Positions 53,769-64,000 of a stretch of DNA of 64,000 nt are shown in pieces. Source of the stretch: Paramecium tetraurelia (Eukaryota > Ciliophora > Oligohymenophorea > Peniculida > Parameciidae). A program made the position numbers and the translations under genes. The notes under the pieces were generated by a model. That model worked only from the letters and a program-made list of their open reading frames with translations, made no database searches and was not told the origin of the DNA. How positions within the stretch are numbered: position 1 is the stretch's first letter; every line of letters begins with the position of its first letter. The DNA lies in NCBI RefSeq assembly GCF_000165425.1, contig NW_001799641.1, forward strand, positions 377,027-441,026, given 5' to 3'.

Positions 53769-55626
53769 ATGCAATAGCCATAAATAGAGCTGATAAATCT
53801 AGACAAGCCAAAATTGTCAATAGCTTCAGCCCTTTTGTCAAAGAAGTCTGAAAAGAAGAATCAAAGAAAATCCAGATTTTCAAGATTCTCTAGAATAAGC
53901 AAATTATCAGTACACGACCTAAAAACCGGTTTATCTTATATCCGAGAGAGTTGGAGAAGTGGGATGGCAACAACGTTTTTAATAATGCCTTTTGCATTGA
54001 ATGCAGGAAGTTATTCAGGCTTAAATGCAAGTATTGGACTAACATCAGCATTTATTGGAAGCTTTGTAAATGGATTGTTTAGCGGAAGTAACCACTCAAT
54101 TTATGTTCCAAATTAAATGGCGACTCGATTTAATTACCACATCGTTTAAGAGTATGGAGTTGAGGCCGTGCCTTGGGTTACTTTGATGATTGGAATTATA
54201 ATATACATTTGCGGCTTATTCAAATGGCATCATTTAATTGAATTCATGCCAAGCTACGTGATAGAAGGGTATTTTTGGGGTTTGGGATTCTTAATCATTA
54301 ACAACTATATTGATTATGGATTTGGTCTTAGTGATTTACAATCAAACACAGGATTTTAAATATATGAGAATCGGTTCGAGATGTATAAAAGTTACTTTGA
54401 GCGGGGGGATTTGCATCATTTATTTGCAACAATAGGGGTTTTTCTATTTTTGTACATTGGGAATAAGGTTCATAAACCATTTCCTTGGGTGATCGTAAGT
54501 ACCTTTGTAGGGATATTCATTGGGTAATTTTATCCAGATGAAAGGTGCCTGAGAAGTGTTTATGGAGATGTCTCTTTGTCTTTTAATTGGATCGAGACAT
54601 ATGGTGAGATATTCAAGGTTGATTTCAATATTCTCTATAGATTATTCTAAGAAGCCGTTCCAATGGCACTGTTTATAATGACATAGAATTTGATTTGTGC
54701 TAAGGGAGCGGAGATAATGATGAATGTGAAATGTGATTACGATTAAGAAATTGAATGCGTTTCGGTTTGTAATATATTATCAGGGTTACTAGGAGGAATT
54801 CCATGTAATGCCCAACAAAGATTATATGTATTGAACATAAAAGTGAAGGAAGTGAATAAATGGTCATCAATTTTGAATTCGTTTTCTATTTTAATATTTT
54901 ATGGAGTATTAGGGAAGTACTTTATGGAGATCCCACTATTTATAATTGGTGGCTAAGTATTGTACTCAGGGTATTAATGTCCGACTTGGAGTTTTTATGA
55001 CAGAGTACTGGCTACAAGGAGGTATAGAACAATCCTGAAGGTTGTGGCTCTTGCCACTTTATCTGTCTATTATGGTCCTATACCTGCCTCTTTGATTGGG
55101 AGTCTATATGCATTGTTGAAATTCGCAGAAACGATGAGTGCAGCTGCCAGCGAAATAGTTCTTAAACAAGGAGTGCAGAGTGTAAAGTTAAGGCATTCGA
55201 TGACTAGATAGCAAGATGGGGAAGATGAACAAAGAGTGCAAGTAGACGTTGAAAATGATCTGTTGGATGATGTCAATACTGAATATATCATATATCGATT
55301 CAATGGATCACTGAATTACATTAATGCGAAAGTAAATGGTTGATATATTGAAAGAATCATGTCGAATAGATTAAACGATTGCCTGAGATAGATACTATTG
55401 TGTTTAGTTTTAGATATGTTAGCGTTTTGGATGAACAAGCCTTGGATCGTTTAGGGGTTATTATGGATAATTTGCTAAGTAATTGCATGTGTTGATTTTA
55501 GAGAGTGGAAGAGAATTGTATTTCACTGGTTTACATGAACAGATGATCGAGCAAATGAAATTTAATTAATTTTTTAAAGACTTTATCGAAATTAAGTCTC
55601 AAAATCTGAAATTCTTAGGAAAATGA
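53769..55626 (+). CDS. SulP/SLC26-family anion transporter with STAS domain
   Basis: 603 residues after two 23-nt introns near the 3' end. Cytosolic basic N-terminus, then ~10-12 hydrophobic spans with SulP marks: SGMATTFLIMPFALNAGSYS, GLNASIGLTSAFIG, NHSIYVPNQMATRF, IEFMPSYVIEGYFWGLGF, and CVSVCNILSGLLGGIPCN. A C-terminal STAS domain follows from YIIYRFNGSLNYINA through IDTIVFSFRYVSVLDEQAL. SulP proteins carry sulphate, chloride, bicarbonate or other anions across membranes. The substrate cannot be told from sequence. Start ATG lies just before QQPQIELINLDKP. Confidence 0.88.
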
Positions 55627-55739
55627 TGTATTTTTTTAATAAATTACCATATTATGTAATGTAGGTTTATAATATGCAATATCATATATATAAATGTCGC
55701 ACCTGATTATTACTTATGTGACATCATTAAATTTAATAC

Positions 55740-57280
55740 ATGAGATTGTTATTGTCTTTGTTTGTTTTTGTTGCACTCATTCATTGTAAAACGAAAGAAG
55801 AATGGAAGAGTCGATCAGTTTATTAATTGCTTACTGATAGATTTGCTACAAGCTAGGGCAAATCAACCTCATGCAATTTGGGCAACTACTGTGGTGGTGA
55901 CTACAAGGGAATGATTCAACAACTTGATTATATTCAGAGTAAATATAATAATAATAATTTTCAGATTTGGGATTTGATGCTATTTGGATTACACCTGTCG
56001 TAGATAACTATGATGGTGGATATCATGGATATTGGGCCAGGAATATGTATGACGTCAATCGAAATTTCGGTTCTGCTGACGATTTGAAGGCTCTTGTCAA
56101 CGCCTGTCATGCTAGGGACATATGGGTTATGGTTGATGTAGTGGCTAATCATGTAATTATCTCATCTTAAATTAGATGGGAAACACAAATCTTAATTTCA
56201 ATTAGAACTACCCCTTCAATCAATCATCTCATTATCATGACTGGTGTGATATCTCAGACAACGATTTTAACTCACATAATCTTTATAATATTGAAAGATG
56301 TAGACTTGCAGGTCTGGCTGATCTCAATTAAGATAACCAATTTGTTACAGAATAATTATTATAATGGATCAAATGGCTTGTCTAAGAATTTAAGTTTGAC
56401 GGAATCAGAATTGATACACTCATGATGGTCAAAACTGATTTCTGGTATAAGTTTTCCAATGCTGCCGGTGTCTATACAGTTGGAGAAGTATTCGATGGTG
56501 ACATGAATTTCTTAAAACAATTTGTTGGTCCTGTTGATGCCCTATTGAATTACCCTCTGTTCTACACAGCCAGAGATGTGTTCCTACATTGGAGAGACAT
56601 GAACGCATTTGAAAATTACTATAATAGTCTAACCAACTCTTGGGGCAAGTAAAACATTCAATATGCTGGAAATTTCAACGACAATCACGATAATGCAAGA
56701 TTCTTAAACGACCAAGTCTCAGGATACATTCCAGATGAAGTATTCTTAAGTGACAAACCTCATTTGACCTTTTCTGCTATCAAAAAGCTCTAATTCAAGG
56801 CCATCACTGCGTTTTGTCTCACCTCTGTGGGAATCCCTATGATTTACTATGGTAGTGAATAACTCTATGCTGGTGGTAATGATCCATAAAACAGAGAGGT
56901 TTTGTGGGGTAATTTGGATTAGTAAGAATTTAATTTATCAATAGATCATCTGAAATGTATAAATTCATCCAAGCAATCAATAATGCTCGTAAGGCTACAA
57001 ATGCAGGAAATTAAGACTAAATTCAAAGATATTCAGACTCTGAAATCTATGCCTTCACCAGAGGTACCTTGTTCGCTGCATTCTCGAGTAAATACGACAG
57101 ATAAGTTACCAAGACCATCACCTATCATCCATATGCTGAAGGTATAAAATAGATTCATAATTTTTAGGAACAACTCTTTGCAATATCTTTTATCCAACAA
57201 CCGATTGTATCAAAATTGCTAGTGGAAAATTCACATTATATTTAAATTATGGAGAAGTCAAGATCTTCGTTCCAAAATGA
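55740..57280 (+). CDS. Secreted alpha-amylase (GH13)
   Basis: 480 residues after four introns (23-26 nt). Signal peptide MRLLLSLFVFVALIHC. GH13 motifs in order: FDAIWITPVVDNYDGGYHGY, DVVANHMGN, FDGIRIDTL (catalytic nucleophile Asp), TVGEVFDGD (acid Glu) and FNDNHDNARF (transition-state Asp), then a C-terminal beta domain. It cleaves internal alpha-1,4 bonds of starch and glycogen; with the signal peptide it likely works in food vacuoles or is released. Resembles fungal-type amylases in the order and spacing of motifs. All three catalytic residues are kept. Confidence 0.92.
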
Positions 57281-57372
57281 TTTAATTTATATCATTCAAT
57301 ATAAATATAATAATATTAATAAACCTTTTTTTAAGTGAAAATAAATTATTAATAAATTTATTGTTAAAATAG

Positions 57373-58113
57373 ATGGACAATCCTATCAAACTAAGTTAAT
57401 TGAATTCCTCTTCAGAACATAAGGAAATAGTAGATAAGCTCTTCAAGATTCCAACCCAATAAATACAGAAAGTCAATTAGAAATAATAATCGAAATCTGA
57501 CATCATTAATGAATTGCGCCAAGAGAATTATGATTTAAAAAATACAGTCAATGATTTGAAATAAAGAATTCAAGAATTAGAATAACAATTACAAAATTAA
57601 TAAAATCCCCAAATTGAAGAAGAGAATTAGGAACAAGTTTCTGTTGAGAAATAGTAAAATGAAATATAAGAGGAAATGACAGAGGAAGAAAAATCAATTC
57701 ATTTAGCATTCATGTTGCAATAACAAGAAGAAATGGAATTTTAAAATCGTCTAACACAGTATATATTTTTATTCATCCTTCACTAGAATGCAGAACAACG
57801 TAGATCTCGATGAAATGAGCTATGAGTAATTACAAGAATTGCAAGAAAAGATGGGATTCGTAAGCAGAGGGTTGCTCCAGAACCAAATTCAATTGCTTTT
57901 GAAATAATGCAAAATCAAACAATAAATCAACGATTGGTATGAAATGTTGTAGATTTTAGTTGTACAATCTGCTTAGAAGATAGTGGAAGTCCTGTTGAAA
58001 TTGAGCTGGAATGCAGCCATGTGTTTCATCAAGATTGCATTTCTGAATGGCTTTCAAGGGAAAAACATTGTCCCGTATGCAAGAGAGACATAAATCTTAG
58101 TAAATTCAAATGA
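57373..58113 (+). CDS. RING-H2 finger protein with N-terminal coiled coil
   Basis: 229 residues after introns of 28 and 23 nt. N-terminal ~110 residues form a Gln/Glu coiled coil (NDLKQRIQELEQQLQN). Then SYEQLQELQEKMGFVSRGL, a helix found before the RING in plant BIG BROTHER-like ligases, and a RING-H2: CCTICLEDSG, ECSHVFHQDCISEWL, CPVCKRD. The second intron is fixed by the join D-CC-TIC, which creates the first zinc pair in frame. Probable E3 ubiquitin ligase; target unknown. Confidence 0.85.
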
Positions 58114-58404
58114 TATATGTTTTACTTATTTACTGTAAATATTTGTATTTGAATTATATCTCTGATACGAACTAATAGAATTATCAATGAAAGCAACACT
58201 AGAAATGGCCATTAATAATAGTGAACTAGAATTATAGTATATTCGGATTAAGTAATTAATTAATTTTTTACTTATTGGGAAGGTTGGATTAAATCTTCTT
58301 TTTAATTATTTGTGAGGAATCAGAGATGGCTGGATAGGGAAAGAACGAATGTTTGGAATATGAATTAATAATATATAATAATATATTATTCAGAAAAACG
58401 AATA

Positions 58405-59213
58405 ATGCAAGATCGAGATGACTTCTAAGGATCCGAATCGGACATCGGAAGAAAATAGGAGGAGGTTTTGTTTAAGAGTATACGCATTTTCATAGCATTG
58501 TCGATTTATATAATTTTGCAATTAATAGCAGTTCGAATCGAATATTAAATCAATTGGATTATTATTGGACTTATATTTTTCCTATGCGATTCAGTCATTT
58601 GGATCTTAAGCAGCAAATGGCTATGTATTTAATAAATATTTTACTAGATTAATAGTAATATCCAAGAATTGCCAAAGTGTTTTTAGCAATAGCTTAAAAT
58701 TCTACTCTGGGATTATTGCCTATTTTTATAATACTCCTTTGTTTGTAACTCGATGGAATCATAAATCAGAATCCCATACTCATTATTTTGCCCTTGTTTG
58801 TTTGGAAAATTTTATTATTATCATTCCTAATCTTTATCATACCTGGATTGTGTGATGATAATTATGGATCTAAAAAATGGGTAGCTGTCATAATAATTTA
58901 CTATGTTTCCATTATTTATACTGAAATCGCAGCATTAATTTAGTTACAATAGCATTTTGATTGGTTTTGGGTTGTTTCATTATTGTTGTTTGCCATATTC
59001 TACAATATTGTCACACTCATTACAGACTGTGCTACTTCTATAATATGGCCGTGCACAATTTTAGTATGTTTCATTTATTGTTTGACACAATTAACAATTA
59101 TTTTAAATCAGATAAACAATGACTAATAACCATCAAAATCTATCTAATATTTAACTGTAATGCCGATTCTAATAATTAGTCTAATTAATTTAATCAAATA
59201 AATAATTGTGTGA
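58405..59213 (+). CDS. Multispan membrane protein, TMEM185-like
   Basis: 261 residues, one 23-nt intron (ATTAATA|gt...aag|TGTTT) that joins FYQIN to MFLAIAQNS. About seven hydrophobic spans. LLPIFIILLCLQLDG recalls the LLALRLDG segment of TMEM185/transmembrane Fragile-X-F proteins, and VWKILLLSFLIFIIPGL also fits that pattern. N-terminus acidic and cytosolic (MQDRDDFQGSESDIGRKQ). Assignment by resemblance only; function of the family is poorly known. Confidence 0.6.
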
Positions 59214-59639
59214 ATTAATAATATCAAATTATATTATAATATCAAATCTTATCCAAATGCTGAATACTAATTATTTGATTCAACCATTCTATATTCTCCT
59301 TACCATTCTATCATATTATTTTCCAACTTATCTCTTATTTTTTTCTCTTATATACGACATTTGAGTTGATTTGAACTAAAATCTCTGGTCTATTTGAGTA
59401 CAACATAAAATCAATCAATTTAATCGAATAAATTTCGAAGTCAATACACAATCAAATTTTATAAAATAAATTATTTTGTTTTCATTCTTGTGAACAACTT
59501 CATACTTAACCTGGATTTCTTTACAAATAAACAGTATTTTAGATAATAAATTGATGATTAGCCTGATTTCAATAATATTTAATGCATAATAATAAATATT
59601 TTCTGATAGATGTTATATTTTTGTAAATATAAAACGAAT
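59214..59639. other. AT-rich convergent spacer
   Basis: About 430 bases between the stops of a + gene and a - gene. I see no open frame with motifs and no RNA gene. This is long for a tail-to-tail spacer here, where 30-50 nt is common. Confidence 0.5.
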
Positions 59640-61033
59640 TCAAACTTAAAATTTAGGTTTACAATTTAAATATTTTGGAACATCAGCGAATTTAGATGGA
59701 ACATTATAAGCTCCAGGACCTGGACTGTTATTAATATTATAAATGGGTTTTCTGCTATTCGATTTACCAAATCCCCAACATGGTCCAATTAAAATACTTT
59801 TAGAATCATAGTTTCCAGGTCCTGGCAAGGTTTCAGTAGAGAGCGTTTTAACTTATTTTGATTCTTTAACAAACTTAACAGAGCCATCATAAAAGTAACA
59901 TAATGTATCTTTAGGATTATAAGTTCCTAATGTAAATTTAAGTATAAACCTGGTCCCGGTATTTTTTATGATTGCATTTGAGCTTTTGCTCCTTTGATTG
60001 TAATATTGCCTAATTTTTAAGGCGGGCTGTCATAAGCTCCCGGTCCTGGCACAAACTAAGATTCATTGTCAGTCATAGAAATTCTATTTGCTTTTCCTAA
60101 ACTGTAACAAGGTTGCCTTTTCTTACTTCTGGCATCGTAATTTCTAAGTAGGAATAAGTATTTAGCTTACTCAGAGTAATATCTTCCAGGTCCAGGGCCC
60201 TGGGAAACCTTTTTTTAAGTAATCCTAGATTCTTTGCCTATTTTGAAGACAGGTTATGTAGATTTAATAAAAGAAACATCAGGAGAGTATTTTCCTGGTC
60301 CAGGTATTGATCTATCACATTCTTAAGTCTTTAATTTTGGCTTCAATGTAAAACTATGTTGTGTTAACGTACTTTTTAATTCGTACATTCCAGGACCAGG
60401 GGAACTTATGTCCAATGATTAATGCATTTTAAAATTGTTTTTCGATCCAAATCCCCATGAGGGTTATGATTTATGCAGTGAAAATTTATTAAGGTCTGCT
60501 ATATCGTATTCTAAAATAATTATGAGAGCATACATCCTGGCCCAGGTGAACTAGCTCCATCATCCATGGTCTTTATTCTTTTTTCAATAGGAAATTTACT
60601 AGAATTCGTTGTAAGACGGGTCTAACTCAAATCATACGTTCCAGGGCCTGGTCCAAAATTTTTGATTCTTTTATCAATTTTTACACCAATGCTATATGAT
60701 GGGATTCTTTTTTGAATGGTAAAGAATGAATCTTCTTTGTAATTGCCTGGCCCAGGAGATTAAGATATAACTTTTTGTTTCAGTCTACCCTTAAAAGTAC
60801 AACAGGGTGTCCCATTCATTAAAGATTTTTAAGGATATTATCCTGGCCCAGGAGTGCATGATTTTATTCTTATTTCCCTCCTAACTTTGCCTCCTATTCT
60901 AAAAATATAAAATCTTATACGTCCATTGGGGAGAAGTAGAATGATTTTTTAAGGAGTATGCATTTGGAGCTGGAACTAAATTTTTAATGGGGTTATCTCT
61001 TTTCCCAGTTCCTATTGAATAAGCAGATACCAT
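59640..61033 (-). CDS. Sperm-tail PG-rich repeat (SHIPPO/STPGR) protein
   Basis: 432 residues after introns of 22, 23, 27 and 23 nt. About ten copies of a PGPGxY core spaced 30-45 residues (PGPGQYPQ, PGPGNYKED, PGPGTYDLS, PGPGMYELK, PGPGKYSPD, PGPGRYYSD, PGPGAYDSP, PGPGTYNPK, PGPGNYDSK, PGPGAYNVP). Such repeats occur in axonemal microtubule inner proteins and other ciliary proteins. Two repeats are interrupted by introns, which hides them in a raw reading. Probably a structural component of the cilium. Confidence 0.9.
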
Positions 61034-61279
61034 AAAAAAACAAGAGATTAAATTTTATTGTTTACGTTTAAATAGGAAATATATTTATATTCATTGACAT
61101 GATAATTTATTTTTATATTTGTTCCATGCCCTAACATTAATATAAATCTTAAGGCTTAAAATTCGTTTCTTTGAAGTGCCTTATTATTAAAAGAACTGAA
61201 TAAAAATTTGAACTAAAAATAATTTAGCAAGATTATAAAATACTTACACATACTTTAAAACCCAACTTTATCTTGTACA

Positions 61280-61693
61280 ATGAGAAAAAAAACCAAAGTT
61301 ATGGAACCATCAAAAAGAATTGATCAAATATTCTTATAATGAAAAAGAAAAATGTTTACCTTTGCAAGAAGTAGTTGAGATACAAAATAATATTTATTTA
61401 AATTCTTATATTAGTACTTATTTGTACTCTCTTTAGACACGAAGAGTTTAGAAACAAGTAATTAATATCAATTGATATCAAAGGTATTCTAGAAGAATCA
61501 CATGAATATTGAATGACAGAAATTGAGTGGTATGAATAGATACGTAATTTAATTTAATGAATTACCTATTGGATATTAGGAAATTCTTCAATTATTATTT
61601 ATATATTTGAATTATCAGAAATCTCTTTTATTTGATAAAACACAGTTTATTAAATTGAGAATGTATTATTACTCAAATTACCAGATTAATTGA
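61280..61693 (+). CDS. Small unrecognised gene with a one-base frame break in A8
   Basis: From ATG 61280 the frame fails after the A8 run at 61285-61292. With seven A it reads MRKKPKLWNHQKELIKYSYN and stays open through two introns (23 and 36 nt) to TGA 61691, giving 117 residues ending YYYSNYQIN. The coding length is one base over a multiple of three, matching a single extra A. The middle (LPLQEVVEIQNNIYLNSYIN) is helical. No family is recognised. A true pseudogene is possible, but a base-count error is simpler. Confidence 0.45.
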
Positions 61694-61731
61694 CAATATA
61701 AAAGTAAATAAATATTATATATAAAATTGTA

Positions 61732-63406
61732 ATGGGTGGTTGTGGATCGAGAGAAAAAGAGTTGAGAGAGAAGGTTGGATTTTCTTAAAGTGATTATGAT
61801 TATGCACTAAAAAAATTTAGTAAGATGACAAAACAAAAACCAGGGTATTTATAATTTTTATAACAGGAAAACAGACGAACATTTTAGTTTTGAAGGGTTC
61901 AAGCAATATTTCACAGAGAATCCAGTGTTAGCATAAAAGCTGTACATTTTCATGAGAAACTATGGGGGCTAAAGTTATGTAGATAGCCTTACTTTTCTCA
62001 CAGTTGGTATTTAAAAAATAGGACTTTTAGTTGATTTATTTACAAGGGTTTCAATGAAGTTATAGAGCTAACTCAAGAACTTAGATATATATGCACTATT
62101 CACCTTGGTATCTTTGTCATGTCCTGACATTATGCAAAGAGATACATTCAATTTAAATAATGTATACAAAATAAGTGTGAGTTATTCAAATGCAGTTAAA
62201 CTATTTAAAGTATACAAAATTATTGATTATTAGGAACTCATCAACATGCAGAGTGATAAGGGAGATATTTTGTGTCATGATGATGATCAAGCACCAATTT
62301 TAATAATAAATAGCATATTTGAAAGTAAGTGAATTTAATATCAATTTGATCAGATCATTCCATATTGAATTATAAAGCATTTAATGATAAAATTAAATCA
62401 GAAACTCCTCTTATTTCTAAGATCGTTAAAAATTATATCGCAGGAAAATTTATTAACAAAGCTTTGAGGAATTAATTACCAAAATTGAATCCTAGTGAAC
62501 TTATGAATAAATAACTAATAGGTATTAAATAATAATTAAATAAACCAAGCATTACTTAATTTGAGTGTACCTTGGTTTTAGAAATGCATAGCACTTAATC
62601 AGATGTATAAATATGAATTGGATTCTGGACAGCAATATAATTTTAATGTCTTAGGAAATTGTTTACTTTAAGCTAAAGGGCCAAATATGATTTTGTTTAG
62701 ACATTCCCAAAAAGATAAAGATGGAGATAAATAAGAGAAATACGTATTTGGTTATTTCTCACCTTCGTAATGGAGAGTTTCTCCTGATATATCTGGAAAT
62801 AAGGGATCATTCATATTCTCCATCCATCCCAAATTCAAAATCTTCTCAACTAATGGTCAATAATAAAGTAAATTTGCTTTGCTCGTTCCAATAATTACTA
62901 AGAGACAAAGCCAAACTCTCCATTCCCCACTTAGATAAGGGCCAAAATAGCCTGGACTAGGTATAGGAGGTAGTGGGTATGATCATCACAGAATTTGGAT
63001 AGATGGTAAATAACTCTAAGCAAGTAGACTTGTGGAAGAAGACAAGACATTTTAAAGTGGTTAGATATTACCTGAAGACATACATTTACTTAATGTAAGT
63101 ATTTTAATTTATTCTTGTTAGATTGATTTGATAGAAATTTGGGATCTCTAATTAAGTACTGTAGGATAAGGCACTTCTTATTTTAAATCAGCATCCCCAT
63201 AAATACATTTTAGTGAGGATGAGAAGAGGGTTAACTAAACTTAATTGAGGGATTTAATTATTAATTTGAATCAACAATAAGGGAGAAATGATTATGTATT
63301 AAATGCATTTAATAGCTTTTAGAGAAGAGATACAAAGGAATTTTAGACTAGCAATCCTTTACTTCCCATAAATGAAGAAGAAGAAGAAAAATAATAAGCA
63401 AAGTGA
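61732..63406 (+). CDS. TLDc-domain protein, MEAK7/TLDC1-like, N-myristoylation signal
   Basis: 522 residues after introns of 22, 29, 28 and 27 nt. Begins MGGCGSREKEL, a consensus for N-myristoylation with a nearby Cys for palmitate. A helical N-terminal half follows (EF-hand-like fold in MEAK7), then a TLDc domain: KCIALNQMYKYELDSG, GPNMILFRHSQKDKDG, VFGYFSPSQWRVSP, SFIFSIHPKFKIFS, PGLGIGGSG and HHRIWIDG. MEAK7 is a lysosome-associated activator of an alternative mTOR pathway; TLDc domains also bind V-ATPase. Role here is by resemblance. Confidence 0.8.
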
Positions 63407-63438
63407 TATTTTTATCTTATATAATTAAAATATAATTT

Positions 63439-64000
63439 ATGGAATCACCAGTTTTATCAAAGCAATTAGAATTGTCAGAATTGAGATAGATAATCAAAAA
63501 TAGATTCTCCTTTGATAGAAGGAAAGTAATATTCTTTACTTTAAATTCTTGTTTATTGGGATTGGCTGTTTTTAGTTTATTTTCTGCCATCACTCTTGAA
63601 AGCAATTCATAAATCTTTAGAATTAGAACTTATCTGACAGATCAAAATTTATCTAACAGAGAATAGGCTAGAAAATTGGAGACTATATTGATTTCCATAA
63701 AATATAGCTTAATTATGCACAATTGTAGCTTCGATTATTGGGTATTATGGAATATATCAAAAATCTTAAAAAGTAATTGCTAAGTGAATATATTTAGATC
63801 TTACATCTATTCCCCATCAGCTTAGGAATCAGTTTGGCCTTCAGAACAATTGCTACTATAGTCATCATCTCTTACTTTAATACAATTAAATCAGTATCAA
63901 ATTATTGAAAATATAGGTCTTTGAAGAAGAAGTAGGTACTTTTATTACTTTACAAATTTTATTTTTGGCTTTCAATTGGTTGTTTTGTGTTTTCGCTTAT
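63439..64000 (+). CDS. Tetraspan-like membrane protein, truncated by window end
   Basis: Starts MESPVLSKQLELSELRQ, then a first membrane span (VIFFTLNSCLLGLAVFSLF). A second span TIVASIIGYYGIYQ, a third ISLGISLAFRTIATIVIISY and a fourth (TLQILFLAFNWLFCVFAY) lie in frames linked by introns of 25 and 23 nt. Between the first loop and the second span the frame differs by one base around 63710-63725 and I find no GT-AG intron to explain it. Four spans suggest a tetraspanin-type protein, unconfirmed. The 3' end is outside the window. Confidence 0.5.

Noticed and set aside
58189..58320. Small + strand frame (MKATLEMAINNSELELQ) before the membrane protein gene
   Set aside because: About 45 codons with no motif; kept out of the gene list for lack of support.

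Overview
The window reads as a stretch of macronuclear genome from a ciliate of the Paramecium type. The DNA is very AT-rich. Conserved proteins run through many in-frame TAA and TAG codons that fall at Gln positions, and only TGA ends reading frames. Introns are tiny (about 18-45 nt, mostly GTA...TAG), and genes on both strands lie tens of bases apart. I translated everything with TAA/TAG=Gln and resolved exons by conserved motifs and reading frame. For most models the coding length left after intron removal divides by three.

Layout. 1-7.6 kb: spliceosome genes SF3B3 (3' part), LSM4 and SF3B6 on +, with a RINGv-FHA protein, a secreted Cys-rich protein and a START-domain membrane protein on -. 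7.6-15.3 kb: a coiled-coil protein, an EF-hand protein, a GYF/GIGYF-like protein with an eIF4E-binding motif (-), a poorly resolved gene, pinin, and an unrecognised protein. 15.4-31.4 kb: a Ser/Thr kinase, two tandem SIN1/AVO1-like (TORC2) genes overlapping by 4 nt, two NEK kinases, an NDR kinase, several EF-hand or coiled-coil proteins and unassigned genes. 31.6-38.5 kb: the splicing helicase DHX8/Prp22 (with a one-base frame break), an unassigned gene, a RING-YEATS fusion and an unassigned gene. 38.7-51.9 kb: one inner-arm axonemal dynein heavy chain. 52-64 kb: two unassigned genes, a SulP/SLC26 transporter, a secreted alpha-amylase, a RING-H2 protein, a multispan membrane protein, a sperm-tail PG-rich repeat protein (-), a small gene with a one-base frame break, a MEAK7-like TLDc protein and a tetraspan-like protein cut by the window end.

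Two themes stand out. One is RNA splicing: SF3B3, SF3B6, LSM4, pinin and DHX8 all lie within 35 kb. The other is cilium and cell-cycle control: dynein, PG-rich repeat protein, NEKs and NDR. Ciliate genes are generally monocistronic, so the grouping may be chance. The most unusual single items are the RING-YEATS fusion, the GIGYF-like 4E-binding protein, the RINGv-FHA protein, and the overlapping SIN1-like pair. I saw no tRNA, rRNA, CRISPR array or transposon.
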